From NCBI GenBank assembly GCA_019648995.1, contig BLXT01001211.1:877210-908335 (forward strand): DNA of 31,126 nt, in the 5' to 3' direction. Positions 30,501 through 31,126 of this stretch are shown here, one piece after another. The notes beneath the pieces are model-generated. The model worked only from the letters and a program-made list of their open reading frames with translations. It searched no databases and had not been told where the DNA came from. The stretch comes from Plakobranchus ocellatus (Eukaryota; Mollusca; Gastropoda; Plakobranchidae). Position numbers and translations under genes: made by a program. Within the stretch, counting starts at the first letter, position 1. Each line of letters opens with the position of its first letter.

Positions 30501-30899
30501 TATTTCTTTTTCCCATATATTCTTCAATCTCCCACACTCAATGATTTAGCAATATCTTCTAAAACAGCTCAGTGCCTAGACATGAACTTTCCTCAAATGA
30601 AAATCAAAGCAAAAAAGAAAATATTTCAACTAATAAATATACATGGACCAGAACCTTATTTATTTAAAATAGAAAAAAAAAAAAAAAGGCTGAGGGGGGA
30701 GTAATTATTCAGCAATGTATTGTAGATATGAAAACTTACATCACAAAGGGGCTTGCAGGTGCAGATATTGTAAGTCGCTGGGTCTCTCTCCACCAGACAG
30801 GTCTCCGTGAGGCAGAGAGTCCTGCGCACACTATCTGTGTGCCGCGGCGACACTTTCTGTACTGTAAACTCACAATATGATGTCACTGCATCATCAGTG
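385..30899 (-). CDS. DNAJC13: DnaJ homolog subfamily C member 13 (RME-8), internal part of gene, 31 exons
   Basis: Conceptual splicing of 31 minus-strand exons gives about 1,270 codons of a DNAJC13/RME-8 orthologue. Visible hallmarks in order are an N-terminal RME-8 region ([22 protein letters not shown]), the first IWN repeat ([11 protein letters not shown]), a GYF-like domain ([29 protein letters not shown]), a second IWN repeat ([15 protein letters not shown]), and a J domain with YHPDKNPEG. Known of the family: a large peripheral endosomal Hsc70 co-chaperone of more than 2,000 residues that acts with SNX1 and the WASH complex in endosomal sorting. Exon phases are mutually consistent; all introns are GT-AG except one GC-AG. 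The start codon and roughly the first 200 residues lie beyond the right edge, and the C-terminal part lies beyond the left edge. Exon 15 is damaged by an assembly gap. Identification is very secure; exact ends rest on splice consensus and family comparison. Confidence 0.97.
502..936 (-). other. DNAJC13: Intron between exons 30 and 31
   Basis: It contains a CT-dinucleotide-rich stretch at about 636-765 on the plus strand. Otherwise it is AT-rich with nothing recognised. Confidence 0.8.
636..765. repeat. CT-rich low-complexity tract
   Basis: Imperfect (CT)n with CTGTCT interruptions. A plus-strand ORF here owes its length to the low-complexity sequence and is not a gene. Confidence 0.8.
937..1011 (-). 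CDS. DNAJC13: DNAJC13 exon 30 of window
   Basis: 75 nt, 25 codons: [20 protein letters not shown] then EVAVM. Acceptor CTTTTCAG, donor GTAAGC. AFSRCV.VLT is conserved in the family. Confidence 0.94.
1012..1638 (-). other. DNAJC13: GC-AG intron between exons 29 and 30
   Basis: AT-rich with no repeat or coding signal recognised. The polypyrimidine tract before the acceptor (CTTTTTCTTTTCAG) is good. Confidence 0.8.
1639..1640 (-). promoter_or_regulatory. Noncanonical GC 5' splice site (intron dinucleotide at 1638-1637)
   Basis: The last two exon bases are listed; the intron starts GC instead of GT (CAG/GCATGG). It pairs with the normal acceptor CTTTTCAG/GTT at 1012. Only this junction keeps SGIQ-VLQGAF in frame. 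Confidence 0.75.
1639..1823 (-). CDS. DNAJC13: DNAJC13 exon 29 of window, with GC donor
   Basis: 185 nt, phase 1 in and phase 0 out. It opens [19 protein letters not shown], includes [18 protein letters not shown] and ends SGIQ. The next exon starts VLQGAF, as expected from LRREnG..VLQ in orthologues. That forces the 3' end at CAG/GCATGG, a noncanonical GC donor. No GT nearby keeps frame. Confidence 0.93.
1824..2872 (-). other. DNAJC13: Intron between exons 28 and 29
   Basis: It holds the 78-83-bp tandem repeat near the donor (2533-2795). The remainder, 1824-2530, is AT-rich with nothing recognised. Confidence 0.8.
2533..2795. repeat. Degenerate tandem repeat, 78-83-bp unit, about 3.3 copies
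   Basis: The plus-strand core CTAATGTCAAGAAGTAACAG recurs with starts at 2533, 2616, 2698 and 2776, the last copy being most degraded. Spacings are 83, 82 and 78. Between cores the units are AT-rich and variable. The array begins about 80 nt downstream of the exon 28 donor. Confidence 0.8.
2873..3005 (-). CDS. DNAJC13: DNAJC13 exon 28 of window, end of J domain
   Basis: 133 nt, phase 0 in and phase 1 out. It opens [19 protein letters not shown] (helix III of the J domain) and continues [19 protein letters not shown]. Acceptor AACTCCAG, donor GTTAGT. Confidence 0.96.
3006..4924 (-). other. DNAJC13: Intron between exons 27 and 28
   Basis: Mostly occupied by the 1.4-kb inverted-repeat element, which includes a TAGATCTAGATCTAG cluster near 3930-3950. 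The rest, 4481-4924, is T-rich intron with no recognised feature. Confidence 0.8.
3064..4474. mobile_element. DNA transposon-like element, 13-bp perfect TIRs and 6-bp target duplication
   Basis: The left end CAGAGCTGCCAAC (3064-3076) is matched exactly in inverse at 4462-4474. Both ends are flanked by GAACAT (3058-3063 and 4475-4480). Subterminal sequence on both sides carries GTAAT motifs, with three copies of CTGTAATCTG on the left (3093-3145). The interior of about 1.4 kb is AT-rich with no transposase I can recognise, so the element is nonautonomous. Superfamily is not assigned. An unidentified internal coding relic is possible. Confidence 0.75.
4925..5003 (-). CDS. DNAJC13: DNAJC13 exon 27 of window, J domain core with HPD
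   Basis: 79 nt, phase 2 in and phase 0 out. It encodes [17 protein letters not shown] then HPDKNPEGR. The HPD triplet (4951-4943) is the Hsp70-stimulating motif, and [10 protein letters not shown] is helix II. Donor GTGAGT. The intact motif argues for a functional co-chaperone. Confidence 0.97.
5004..6502 (-). other. DNAJC13: Intron between exons 26 and 27
   Basis: The half nearest the donor is the 80-bp array. The half from 5004 to about 5690 is AT-rich intron with nothing recognised. Confidence 0.8.
5692..6531. repeat. 80-bp minisatellite built from the exon 26 end and its splice donor, 11 copies
   Basis: The plus-strand landmark ACTCAC (reverse complement GTGAGT, the donor) starts at 5711, 5791, 5857, 5937, 6017, 6097, 6177, 6257, 6337, 6417 and 6497. 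All spacings are 80 except one of 66. The last copy is the genuine exon 26 donor. The unit includes the exon-derived core CCTCCAGAACCTTTGGT and GGTTCAGAAC. The array therefore overlaps 29 bases of J-domain coding sequence. It contains no CRISPR-type spacers: the whole unit is repeated with scattered substitutions. Confidence 0.95.
6503..6618 (-). CDS. DNAJC13: DNAJC13 exon 26 of window, start of J domain
   Basis: 116 nt, phase 0 in and phase 2 out. It opens [19 protein letters not shown] and ends [25 protein letters not shown] is helix I of the J domain. Donor GTGAGT (GT at 6502-6501). The last 29 bases of the exon form the edge of an 80-bp tandem array that repeats the donor. Confidence 0.95.
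6768..6976 (-). mobile_element. SINE copy, tRNA-like head, minus orientation
   Basis: Read on the minus strand, a tRNA-like head has a possible A box around TAGTGTGCTTTGC and a B-box-like GGTTCAAGCTCC. It is followed by CTCTTGTGTGCACCCAGC, TAGCTAGATC, GGTAAAAGTGAAAGC and an AGCAAATG block. The body aligns block by block with 28592-28745 on the plus strand, so the two are copies of one family. The exact ends are uncertain. Confidence 0.65.
7380..7679. repeat. Very degenerate tandem repeat next to exon 25 donor
   Basis: Related stretches such as CTTATACATCTATTATCC, CTCATACATTTATCATTCC and CCCTACGCATTTGCTATC recur three or four times, each after an A-rich run. The repeat is weak and could be chance in AT-rich DNA. 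Confidence 0.35.
7680..7881 (-). CDS. DNAJC13: DNAJC13 exon 25 of window
   Basis: 202 nt, phase 2 in and phase 0 out. It opens [20 protein letters not shown], includes [19 protein letters not shown] and ends PIKDP. Frame with exon 26 requires donor GTGTGT directly after CCT. This is weak; the nearby GTAACA would shift the frame. Confidence 0.95.
7882..8795 (-). other. DNAJC13: Intron between exons 24 and 25
   Basis: It carries one copy of a diverged interspersed repeat at about 8085-8235. The rest is AT-rich with poly-T runs and no recognised feature. Confidence 0.75.
8085..8235 (+). repeat. Interspersed repeat family, copy 1
   Basis: Shares TTTTCAGGTTGTTTCAATAA...ATGTTCAAAATGGAAC...CTCATTCAGAGTGGTCTC with segments in four other introns (near 10715, 14925, 25290 minus, 25755). 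Strong divergence implies an old family. Class unknown. Confidence 0.45.
8796..8950 (-). CDS. DNAJC13: DNAJC13 exon 24 of window
   Basis: 155 nt, phase 0 in and phase 2 out. It opens [20 protein letters not shown] and includes [20 protein letters not shown] and [19 protein letters not shown] begins the second IWN repeat. Donor GTGAGG. Confidence 0.95.
9085..9144 (-). pseudogene. Intronic copy of a 60-nt piece of exon 23
   Basis: 9085-9144 matches 9209-9268 of exon 23 with about five mismatches. On the minus strand it still spells [15 protein letters not shown], with Arg changed to Pro and Gly to Ser, and then a stop follows. It has no acceptor of its own and is offset by 124 nt from the source. 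Confidence 0.85.
9185..9385 (-). CDS. DNAJC13: DNAJC13 exon 23 of window
   Basis: 201 nt, 67 codons. It opens [19 protein letters not shown] and includes [20 protein letters not shown] followed by [18 protein letters not shown]. The [14 protein letters not shown] block is nearly invariant in DNAJC13. Acceptor TTTTTCTAG, donor GTAAGT. A 60-nt internal piece of this exon (9209-9268) is copied in the following intron. Confidence 0.97.
9386..9984 (-). other. DNAJC13: Intron between exons 22 and 23
   Basis: AT-rich; no repeat, RNA gene or coding signal recognised. A 103-codon plus-strand ORF has no recognisable motif and is taken as chance. Confidence 0.75.
9985..10069 (-). CDS. DNAJC13: DNAJC13 exon 22 of window
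   Basis: 85 nt, phase 2 in and phase 0 out. It opens [19 protein letters not shown] and ends TCLPHLVQ. Acceptor TTTCCAG, donor GTAAAT. Confidence 0.95.
10173..10304. repeat. Direct duplication, 78-bp offset
   Basis: CTCACAACTTTTTTGT...CTGTATA.CACTGTTGGTTCTTACAAGTAG occurs at 10173 and again at 10251 with few changes. Confidence 0.85.
10715..10835 (+). repeat. Interspersed repeat family, copy 2
   Basis: CCAGTTTTCGCCATTGCAA...GATTTAAAATTTTCAAAATG...CATTTTGACTGGCCTATAGAC parallels the copies near 8085 and 14925. Diverged. Confidence 0.4.
10958..10979. repeat. (AG)n microsatellite
   Basis: Ten or so AG dinucleotides following a poly-T run. Confidence 0.95.
11069..11271 (-). CDS. DNAJC13: DNAJC13 exon 21 of window, second half of GYF-like domain
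   Basis: 203 nt, phase 0 in and phase 2 out. It opens [20 protein letters not shown], continues [19 protein letters not shown] and ends EFYPS plus two bases. [12 protein letters not shown] completes the GYF-like fold. Acceptor TGTATGCAG, donor GTAAGG. Confidence 0.97.
11560..12218 (+). mobile_element. piggyBac-like nonautonomous element with transposase N-terminal relic
   Basis: The ends CTCACTGGCTAC (11560-11571) and its inverse GTAGTCAGTGAG (12207-12218) differ at one position. They are flanked by TTTA on the left and TTAA on the right, consistent with a TTAA target with one later change. On the plus strand 11832-12050 reads an acidic stretch ([16 protein letters not shown]), a stop at 11886, then [13 protein letters not shown] and a basic Arg/Lys/Ser-rich stretch to a stop at 12048. 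Acidic then basic low-complexity sequence ahead of the catalytic core is typical of piggyBac transposase N-termini. The core itself is absent. Confidence 0.65.
11832..12050 (+). pseudogene. Transposase N-terminal remnant, probable piggyBac family
   Basis: 73 codons in one frame with an internal TAA at 11886-11888. Composition changes from Asp-rich to Lys/Arg/Ser-rich, with DPHYEPP between. No DDD catalytic region is present and no convincing start is seen. The assignment rests on composition and on the flanking TTAA-type ends. Confidence 0.5.
12343..12447 (-). CDS. DNAJC13: DNAJC13 exon 20 of window, first half of GYF-like domain
   Basis: 105 nt, 35 codons. It encodes [16 protein letters not shown] then [19 protein letters not shown]. 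The WYYG...GPFSF pattern is the start of the GYF_2-type domain found just ahead of the J domain in DNAJC13. Acceptor CTCTTCAG, donor GTAATC. Confidence 0.95.
12448..13320 (-). other. DNAJC13: Intron between exons 19 and 20
   Basis: AT-rich; no repeat or gene recognised. Confidence 0.8.
13321..13485 (-). CDS. DNAJC13: DNAJC13 exon 19 of window
   Basis: 165 nt, 55 codons. It opens [18 protein letters not shown], includes [20 protein letters not shown] and ends TVPLQ. Donor GTTACA. The frame joins MLER to CTDRLERDR as in orthologues. Confidence 0.96.
13486..14382 (-). other. DNAJC13: Intron between exons 18 and 19
   Basis: The donor-proximal 340 bases are the exon-derived repeat. 13486-14040 shows nothing recognised. 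Confidence 0.8.
14047..14427. repeat. Tandem copies of the exon 18 end and splice donor, six including the exon
   Basis: The plus-strand landmark TTTCCA or TTTCAA starts at 14061, 14134, 14194, 14251, 14325 and 14385; the last is the genuine exon. Each copy repeats about 43 exon bases (CATCCCCACCATGTATCTGG and GTGTCATTGAAAGCCCC) plus intron bases around the donor. Donor sequence is intact (GTAAGT or GTGAGT) in copies at 14251, 14194 and 14134, and lost in 14325 (ATGAGT) and 14061 (ATAAGT). Confidence 0.92.
14383..14542 (-). CDS. DNAJC13: DNAJC13 exon 18 of window
   Basis: 160 nt, phase 2 in and phase 0 out. It opens [19 protein letters not shown], continues [19 protein letters not shown], and ends RYMVGMLER. 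Donor GTAAGT. The last 43 or so bases and the donor are repeated five more times in the intron that follows. Reading through the donor stays open for another 60-nt unit before a stop. Confidence 0.96.
14543..15229 (-). other. DNAJC13: Intron between exons 17 and 18
   Basis: It carries an interspersed repeat copy at about 14912-15070. The rest is AT-rich with nothing recognised. Confidence 0.75.
14912..15070 (+). repeat. Interspersed repeat family, copy 3
   Basis: CCAGTTTTGGCCAATGAAAA...TTTTAAGGCTGTTTCAGTGG...ATGTGCAAAATACAAC...CAATCAGATTGGTCT aligns with the copies near 8085 and 10715. Confidence 0.45.
15230..15305 (-). CDS. DNAJC13: DNAJC13 exon 17 of window
   Basis: 76 nt, phase 1 in and phase 2 out. 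It encodes [18 protein letters not shown] and ends SAIKK. The run of acidic residues is conserved in kind in the family. Donor GTAGGT. Confidence 0.94.
15306..16156 (-). other. DNAJC13: Intron between exons 16 and 17
   Basis: About 70 percent of this intron is the 36-bp minisatellite. The remainder, 15306-15550, is AT-rich with nothing recognised. Confidence 0.8.
15552..16145. repeat. 36-bp minisatellite, about 16 copies
   Basis: The plus-strand unit is GTTTTGTTTATGACAACTTA followed by TGTTCCTTTATCCAGA. Central copies are nearly identical, outer ones diverged. Because 36 is a multiple of three and the unit lacks stops in two frames, it creates repetitive plus-strand ORFs of 139 and 145 codons (12-residue periods such as [12 protein letters not shown]). 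These have no sign of being genes. The array stops about 12 bases from the exon 16 donor. Confidence 0.95.
16157..16337 (-). CDS. DNAJC13: DNAJC13 exon 16 of window, first IWN repeat
   Basis: 181 nt, phase 0 in and phase 1 out. It carries [20 protein letters not shown], the IWN motif typical of RME-8 proteins, then [17 protein letters not shown] and LADEIKI. Acceptor CTTGTCAG, donor GTAGGT. A second GT four bases further into the intron would shift the frame. A 36-bp tandem array begins almost at the donor. Confidence 0.96.
16338..17031 (-). other. DNAJC13: Intron between exons 15 and 16
   Basis: AT-rich with poly-A and poly-T runs; nothing recognised. Confidence 0.8.
17032..17258 (-). CDS. 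DNAJC13: DNAJC13 exon 15 of window, interrupted by gap and misassembly
   Basis: The exon survives in two pieces. 17221-17258 reads [12 protein letters not shown] plus two bases of an Arg codon, just inside an acceptor (CTCTCACAG). 17032-17067 reads [12 protein letters not shown] and ends at donor GTATAT. Vertebrate orthologues have about seven residues between these blocks, so only about 22 nt should be missing. The assembly instead holds 59 Ns and a 94-nt second copy of the flanking intron. A repaired exon would be about 96 nt with phase 0 at both ends, fitting its neighbours. The break looks like an assembly error, not a biological lesion. Confidence 0.85.
17068..17126. other. Assembly gap (59 N)
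   Basis: A run of Ns inside exon 15. It abuts a duplicated intron segment, which points to an unresolved assembly join. Confidence 0.99.
17127..17353. repeat. 94-bp direct duplication flanking half of exon 15, likely assembly artefact
   Basis: 17127-17220 equals 17260-17353 except for one base (C versus A near 17192). Between the copies lie the acceptor and first 38 bases of exon 15. The left copy starts right after the gap. Confidence 0.9.
17259..17840 (-). other. DNAJC13: Intron between exons 14 and 15
   Basis: Apart from the duplicated segment this is AT-rich intron with nothing recognised. Confidence 0.8.
17841..17948 (-). CDS. DNAJC13: DNAJC13 exon 14 of window (divergent basic/coiled segment)
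   Basis: 108 nt, 36 codons, phase 0 at both ends. It opens [18 protein letters not shown] and ends [14 protein letters not shown]. Only the HWR.R.G core is clearly shared with vertebrate DNAJC13. The segment before it is diverged and Asn/Gln/Lys-rich, and looks helical. Boundaries are supported by TTATTAG/ and /GTGATA and by frame. Confidence 0.85.
17949..18718 (-). other. DNAJC13: Intron between exons 13 and 14
   Basis: AT-rich; no feature recognised. Confidence 0.8.
18719..18814 (-). CDS. DNAJC13: DNAJC13 exon 13 of window
   Basis: 96 nt, 32 codons. It opens [19 protein letters not shown] and ends [12 protein letters not shown]. Acceptor CTCTGCAG, donor GTTTGT. Confidence 0.93.
19038..19229. 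repeat. Direct duplication, 113-bp offset
   Basis: AGTCACATAT.ATTT.CATTTG, AAAAAGAAA.CAAAAA and TTTCATTTTGAAGAGT...ACAATAAACTTTGTACCTCA occur at 19038 and again at 19151. Confidence 0.9.
19598..19696. repeat. Short inverted repeat (possible tiny foldback element)
   Basis: AATTAGATGCCAG at 19598-19610 is matched in inverse by CTGGCATCAAATT at 19684-19696 with one mismatch, 73 bases apart. No clear target duplication is seen. Confidence 0.35.
20360..20435 (-). CDS. DNAJC13: DNAJC13 exon 12 of window
   Basis: 76 nt, phase 2 in and phase 0 out. It encodes [18 protein letters not shown] then [16 protein letters not shown] is a family hallmark. Acceptor TTCACCAG, donor GTAATA. Confidence 0.95.
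20508..20700. repeat. 21-bp minisatellite, about nine copies
   Basis: The plus-strand unit is GTGGATGCAATATGAAATGAT, near perfect at 20528-20610 and degrading rightward. With a 21-bp period it yields minus-strand ORFs of seven-residue repeats (ILHPHHF-type), which are not genes. It lies about 70 bases upstream of the exon 12 acceptor in transcript orientation. Confidence 0.95.
21135..21615 (-). mobile_element. piggyBac-like nonautonomous element (481 bp)
   Basis: The left end CCCTTAAATTAC (21135-21146) and the inverse of the right end (GTAATTTAAAGG, 21604-21615) differ at one base. TTAA flanks both sides (21131-21134 and 21616-21619), the exact piggyBac target site. On the minus strand near 21446-21370 one frame is acidic ([20 protein letters not shown]), as in transposase N-termini, but no catalytic region remains. 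Confidence 0.7.
21829..21950 (-). CDS. DNAJC13: DNAJC13 exon 11 of window
   Basis: 122 nt, phase 0 in and phase 2 out. It opens [19 protein letters not shown] and continues [19 protein letters not shown]. Acceptor AATCTAG, donor GTAAAT. Confidence 0.95.
21951..22751 (-). other. DNAJC13: Intron between exons 10 and 11
   Basis: AT-rich with poly-A and poly-T runs; no feature recognised. Confidence 0.8.
22752..22808 (-). CDS. DNAJC13: DNAJC13 exon 10 of window
   Basis: 57 nt, 19 whole codons: [19 protein letters not shown]. This is the direct continuation of KLFQ in exon 9. The acceptor is CCTCTAG and the donor GTAAGT. It is too short to stand out as an ORF, but the match is unambiguous. Confidence 0.95.
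22809..23592 (-). other. DNAJC13: Intron between exons 9 and 10
   Basis: AT-rich; no feature recognised. Confidence 0.8.
23593..23748 (-). CDS. DNAJC13: DNAJC13 exon 9 of window
   Basis: 156 nt, phase 0 at both ends. It opens [19 protein letters not shown], includes [20 protein letters not shown] and ends IVFKLFQ. Acceptor CTGAGCAG, donor GTTGAT. Confidence 0.96.
23749..24155 (-). other. DNAJC13: Intron between exons 8 and 9
   Basis: AT-rich; no feature recognised. Confidence 0.8.
24156..24263 (-). CDS. DNAJC13: DNAJC13 exon 8 of window
   Basis: 108 nt, phase 0 at both ends. It opens [19 protein letters not shown] and ends [23 protein letters not shown] matches the family closely. Donor GTAAAA. 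Confidence 0.95.
24264..24889 (-). other. DNAJC13: Intron between exons 7 and 8
   Basis: AT-rich; no feature recognised. Confidence 0.8.
24890..24989 (-). CDS. DNAJC13: DNAJC13 exon 7 of window
   Basis: 100 nt, phase 2 in and phase 0 out. It encodes [18 protein letters not shown] then [15 protein letters not shown], part of the helical region of RME-8. Acceptor TTATTAG, donor GTAATG. Confidence 0.94.
25285..25365 (-). repeat. Interspersed repeat family, copy 4
   Basis: On the minus strand it reads TTTCAGGCTTTTTCAGTAGG, then TGAAAATGTTCAAAATGCAC and TTTGAACTGATCTTGTGAC. It matches the core of the plus-strand copies near 8142 and 14975. Confidence 0.45.
25755..25840 (+). repeat. Interspersed repeat family, copy 5
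   Basis: CATTAGGAGTGGTCTCACAA...TATGACAAACGCAATGG resembles CATTCAGAGTGGTCTCAAGA...TATGGCAAACGCTATTT near 8190. Only the 3' half is alignable. Confidence 0.35.
25979..26151 (-). CDS. DNAJC13: DNAJC13 exon 6 of window
   Basis: 173 nt, phase 0 in and phase 2 out. It opens [18 protein letters not shown] and later reads [30 protein letters not shown] is the family signature here. Donor GTAGGA. Confidence 0.95.
26152..27693 (-). other. DNAJC13: Intron between exons 5 and 6
   Basis: It contains a possible 319-bp inverted-repeat element (26696-27014) and a GTAGGCCTATTTA motif near 27158. The remainder is AT-rich with nothing recognised. Confidence 0.75.
26696..27014. mobile_element. Possible MITE with imperfect inverted ends
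   Basis: The left end CAGTGCTTCCA (26696-26706) resembles the inverse of the right end (CTGTGCTTCTA, from 27014 back). Inner sequence continues the loose similarity (GAAATGAAGAAAACCGTGG versus GCATTTCTGCGGATTTCCGC). The flanks TTAATT and TTGATT could be a 6-bp target duplication with one change. Support is moderate at best. Confidence 0.4.
27694..27776 (-). CDS. DNAJC13: DNAJC13 exon 5 of window
   Basis: 83 nt, phase 1 in and phase 0 out. It encodes [19 protein letters not shown] then [19 protein letters not shown] is one of the most conserved strings of the RME-8 N-terminal region. Donor GTAAAA. Confidence 0.95.
27777..28863 (-). other. DNAJC13: Intron between exons 4 and 5
   Basis: It carries the plus-orientation SINE body at about 28560-28790. 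27777-28560 shows nothing recognised. Confidence 0.75.
28560..28790 (+). mobile_element. SINE copy, plus orientation, with conserved-domain-like tail
   Basis: CTCTCTTGTGTCCACCCAGC, AAATGGGTAGCTAGGTCC, CAGCAAAAGTAAAGACGC, AGAGGAAAGCAATGGCAAAC and CACCTCAGCATGC align in order with the minus-strand copy at 6768-6976. The CAATGGCAAACCACCTC block resembles conserved central domains known from animal SINE families; I cannot name the family with certainty. The tRNA-like head is not clear in this copy. The segment also shows higher GC than the intron around it. Confidence 0.65.
28864..28932 (-). CDS. DNAJC13: DNAJC13 exon 4 of window
   Basis: 69 nt, phase 1 in and phase 1 out. It encodes [19 protein letters not shown] followed by HAVP. 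PVDEEVE is a recognisable DNAJC13 segment. Acceptor ATGCACAG, donor GTAAGC. Confidence 0.91.
28933..29390 (-). other. DNAJC13: Intron between exons 3 and 4
   Basis: AT-rich; no feature recognised. Confidence 0.8.
29391..29488 (-). CDS. DNAJC13: DNAJC13 exon 3 of window
   Basis: 98 nt. After completing a split Arg codon it encodes [19 protein letters not shown], then [13 protein letters not shown], leaving one base. The VRASGNRD block is strongly conserved in the family. Donor GTATGT. Confidence 0.94.
29489..29828 (-). other. DNAJC13: Intron between exons 2 and 3
   Basis: AT-rich, with a short G-run near 29499-29511. No other feature recognised. Confidence 0.8.
29829..29920 (-). CDS. DNAJC13: DNAJC13 exon 2 of window
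   Basis: 92 nt, begins at phase 0 with [14 protein letters not shown] and ends YLSTD plus two bases. Acceptor CTTGGAAG, donor GTACAT. It continues the N-terminal RME-8 region. Confidence 0.92.
29921..30739 (-). other. DNAJC13: Intron between exons 1 and 2
   Basis: AT-rich with poly-A/T runs; no feature recognised. Confidence 0.8.
30740..30899 (-). CDS. DNAJC13: DNAJC13 exon 1 of window (N-terminal region)
   Basis: 160 nt, entered with two bases of a split codon upstream. It encodes [12 protein letters not shown] then [15 protein letters not shown] and ends KPLCD at phase 0. The acceptor is CTGTCCAG and the donor GTAAGT. The matching region in vertebrate DNAJC13 lies roughly 200 residues from the N-terminus, so several upstream exons are missing from the window. 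Confidence 0.93.
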
Positions 30900-31126
30900 C
30901 TGGACAGCAAGGATTTGAAAAGAACAAATGTATTAATATTTTTTCCTATGTCGAGTTGTCGCTGCTTGAAATACAGAGTAAAAAATTATGGGAGATCTCT
31001 ACCTTCCAGAGTGACTTTTACCTTATTCTATCAAGAGCTTGTTAAAAAAAAATCTGATTCAATCCTTTAAGCACAGAAGCATGGAAGTAGATTGCATTTG
31101 ACTGTGTTCAATTAAGACAGGTAATC
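30900..31126 (-). other. DNAJC13: Partial intron upstream of exon 1 of window
   Basis: AT-rich intron sequence. The preceding DNAJC13 exon is beyond the window. Confidence 0.75.

Noticed and set aside
1..31126. A second gene or a novel multi-gene system
   Set aside because: All conserved coding blocks on either strand fit one DNAJC13 gene; remaining ORFs are repeat-driven, shadows or chance. The novelty here lies in the intron repeats.

Overview
This is eukaryotic (metazoan) genomic DNA: AT-rich, intron-dense, with degenerate transposons and SINEs, and no bacterial gene organisation. One gene explains all the conserved coding sequence. It lies on the minus strand and is the middle part of a DnaJ homolog subfamily C member 13 gene (DNAJC13, the RME-8 endosomal co-chaperone). 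I traced 31 coding exons (385-501 up to 30740-30899), about 3.8 kb of coding sequence or 1,270 codons. Splice phases agree from exon to exon across the window. Both ends of the gene lie outside: the N-terminus is right of 31126 and the C-terminal part left of 385. AT-rich introns with GATCTAGATC-type motifs and GTAGGCCTA, plus the protein divergence, suggest a mollusc such as a heterobranch snail, but the species call is weak.

Layout, in transcription order (right to left). 30899-24156: N-terminal RME-8 region, exons 1-8. 23748-17841: helical-repeat region, exons 9-14. 17258-16157: exon 15, broken by a 59-N gap and a local misassembly, then exon 16 with the first IWN repeat. 15305-13321: exons 17-19. 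12447-11069: GYF-like domain, exons 20-21. 10069-7680: exons 22-25, with a second IWN repeat across exons 24/25. 6618-2873: J domain split over exons 26-28, with the HPD motif at 4943-4951. 1823-385: exons 29-31.

The introns carry most of the unusual content. Several tandem arrays sit just downstream of 5' splice sites. Two are built from copies of the exon end plus its splice donor: an 80-bp unit, 11 copies, at exon 26, and a 57-74-bp unit, six copies, at exon 18. A third intron (after exon 23) holds a single mutated exon fragment. Other arrays have 36-bp, 21-bp and about 80-bp units. Mobile elements include a 1.4-kb element with perfect 13-bp inverted ends and 6-bp target duplications (3064-4474), two piggyBac-like nonautonomous elements (11560-12218 and 21135-21615), a possible 319-bp MITE, two copies of one SINE family in opposite orientation, and a diverged repeat present in five introns.

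There is no second protein-coding gene, functional RNA gene, promoter or CRISPR array that I can support. The remaining long ORFs are repeat-driven or chance readings.
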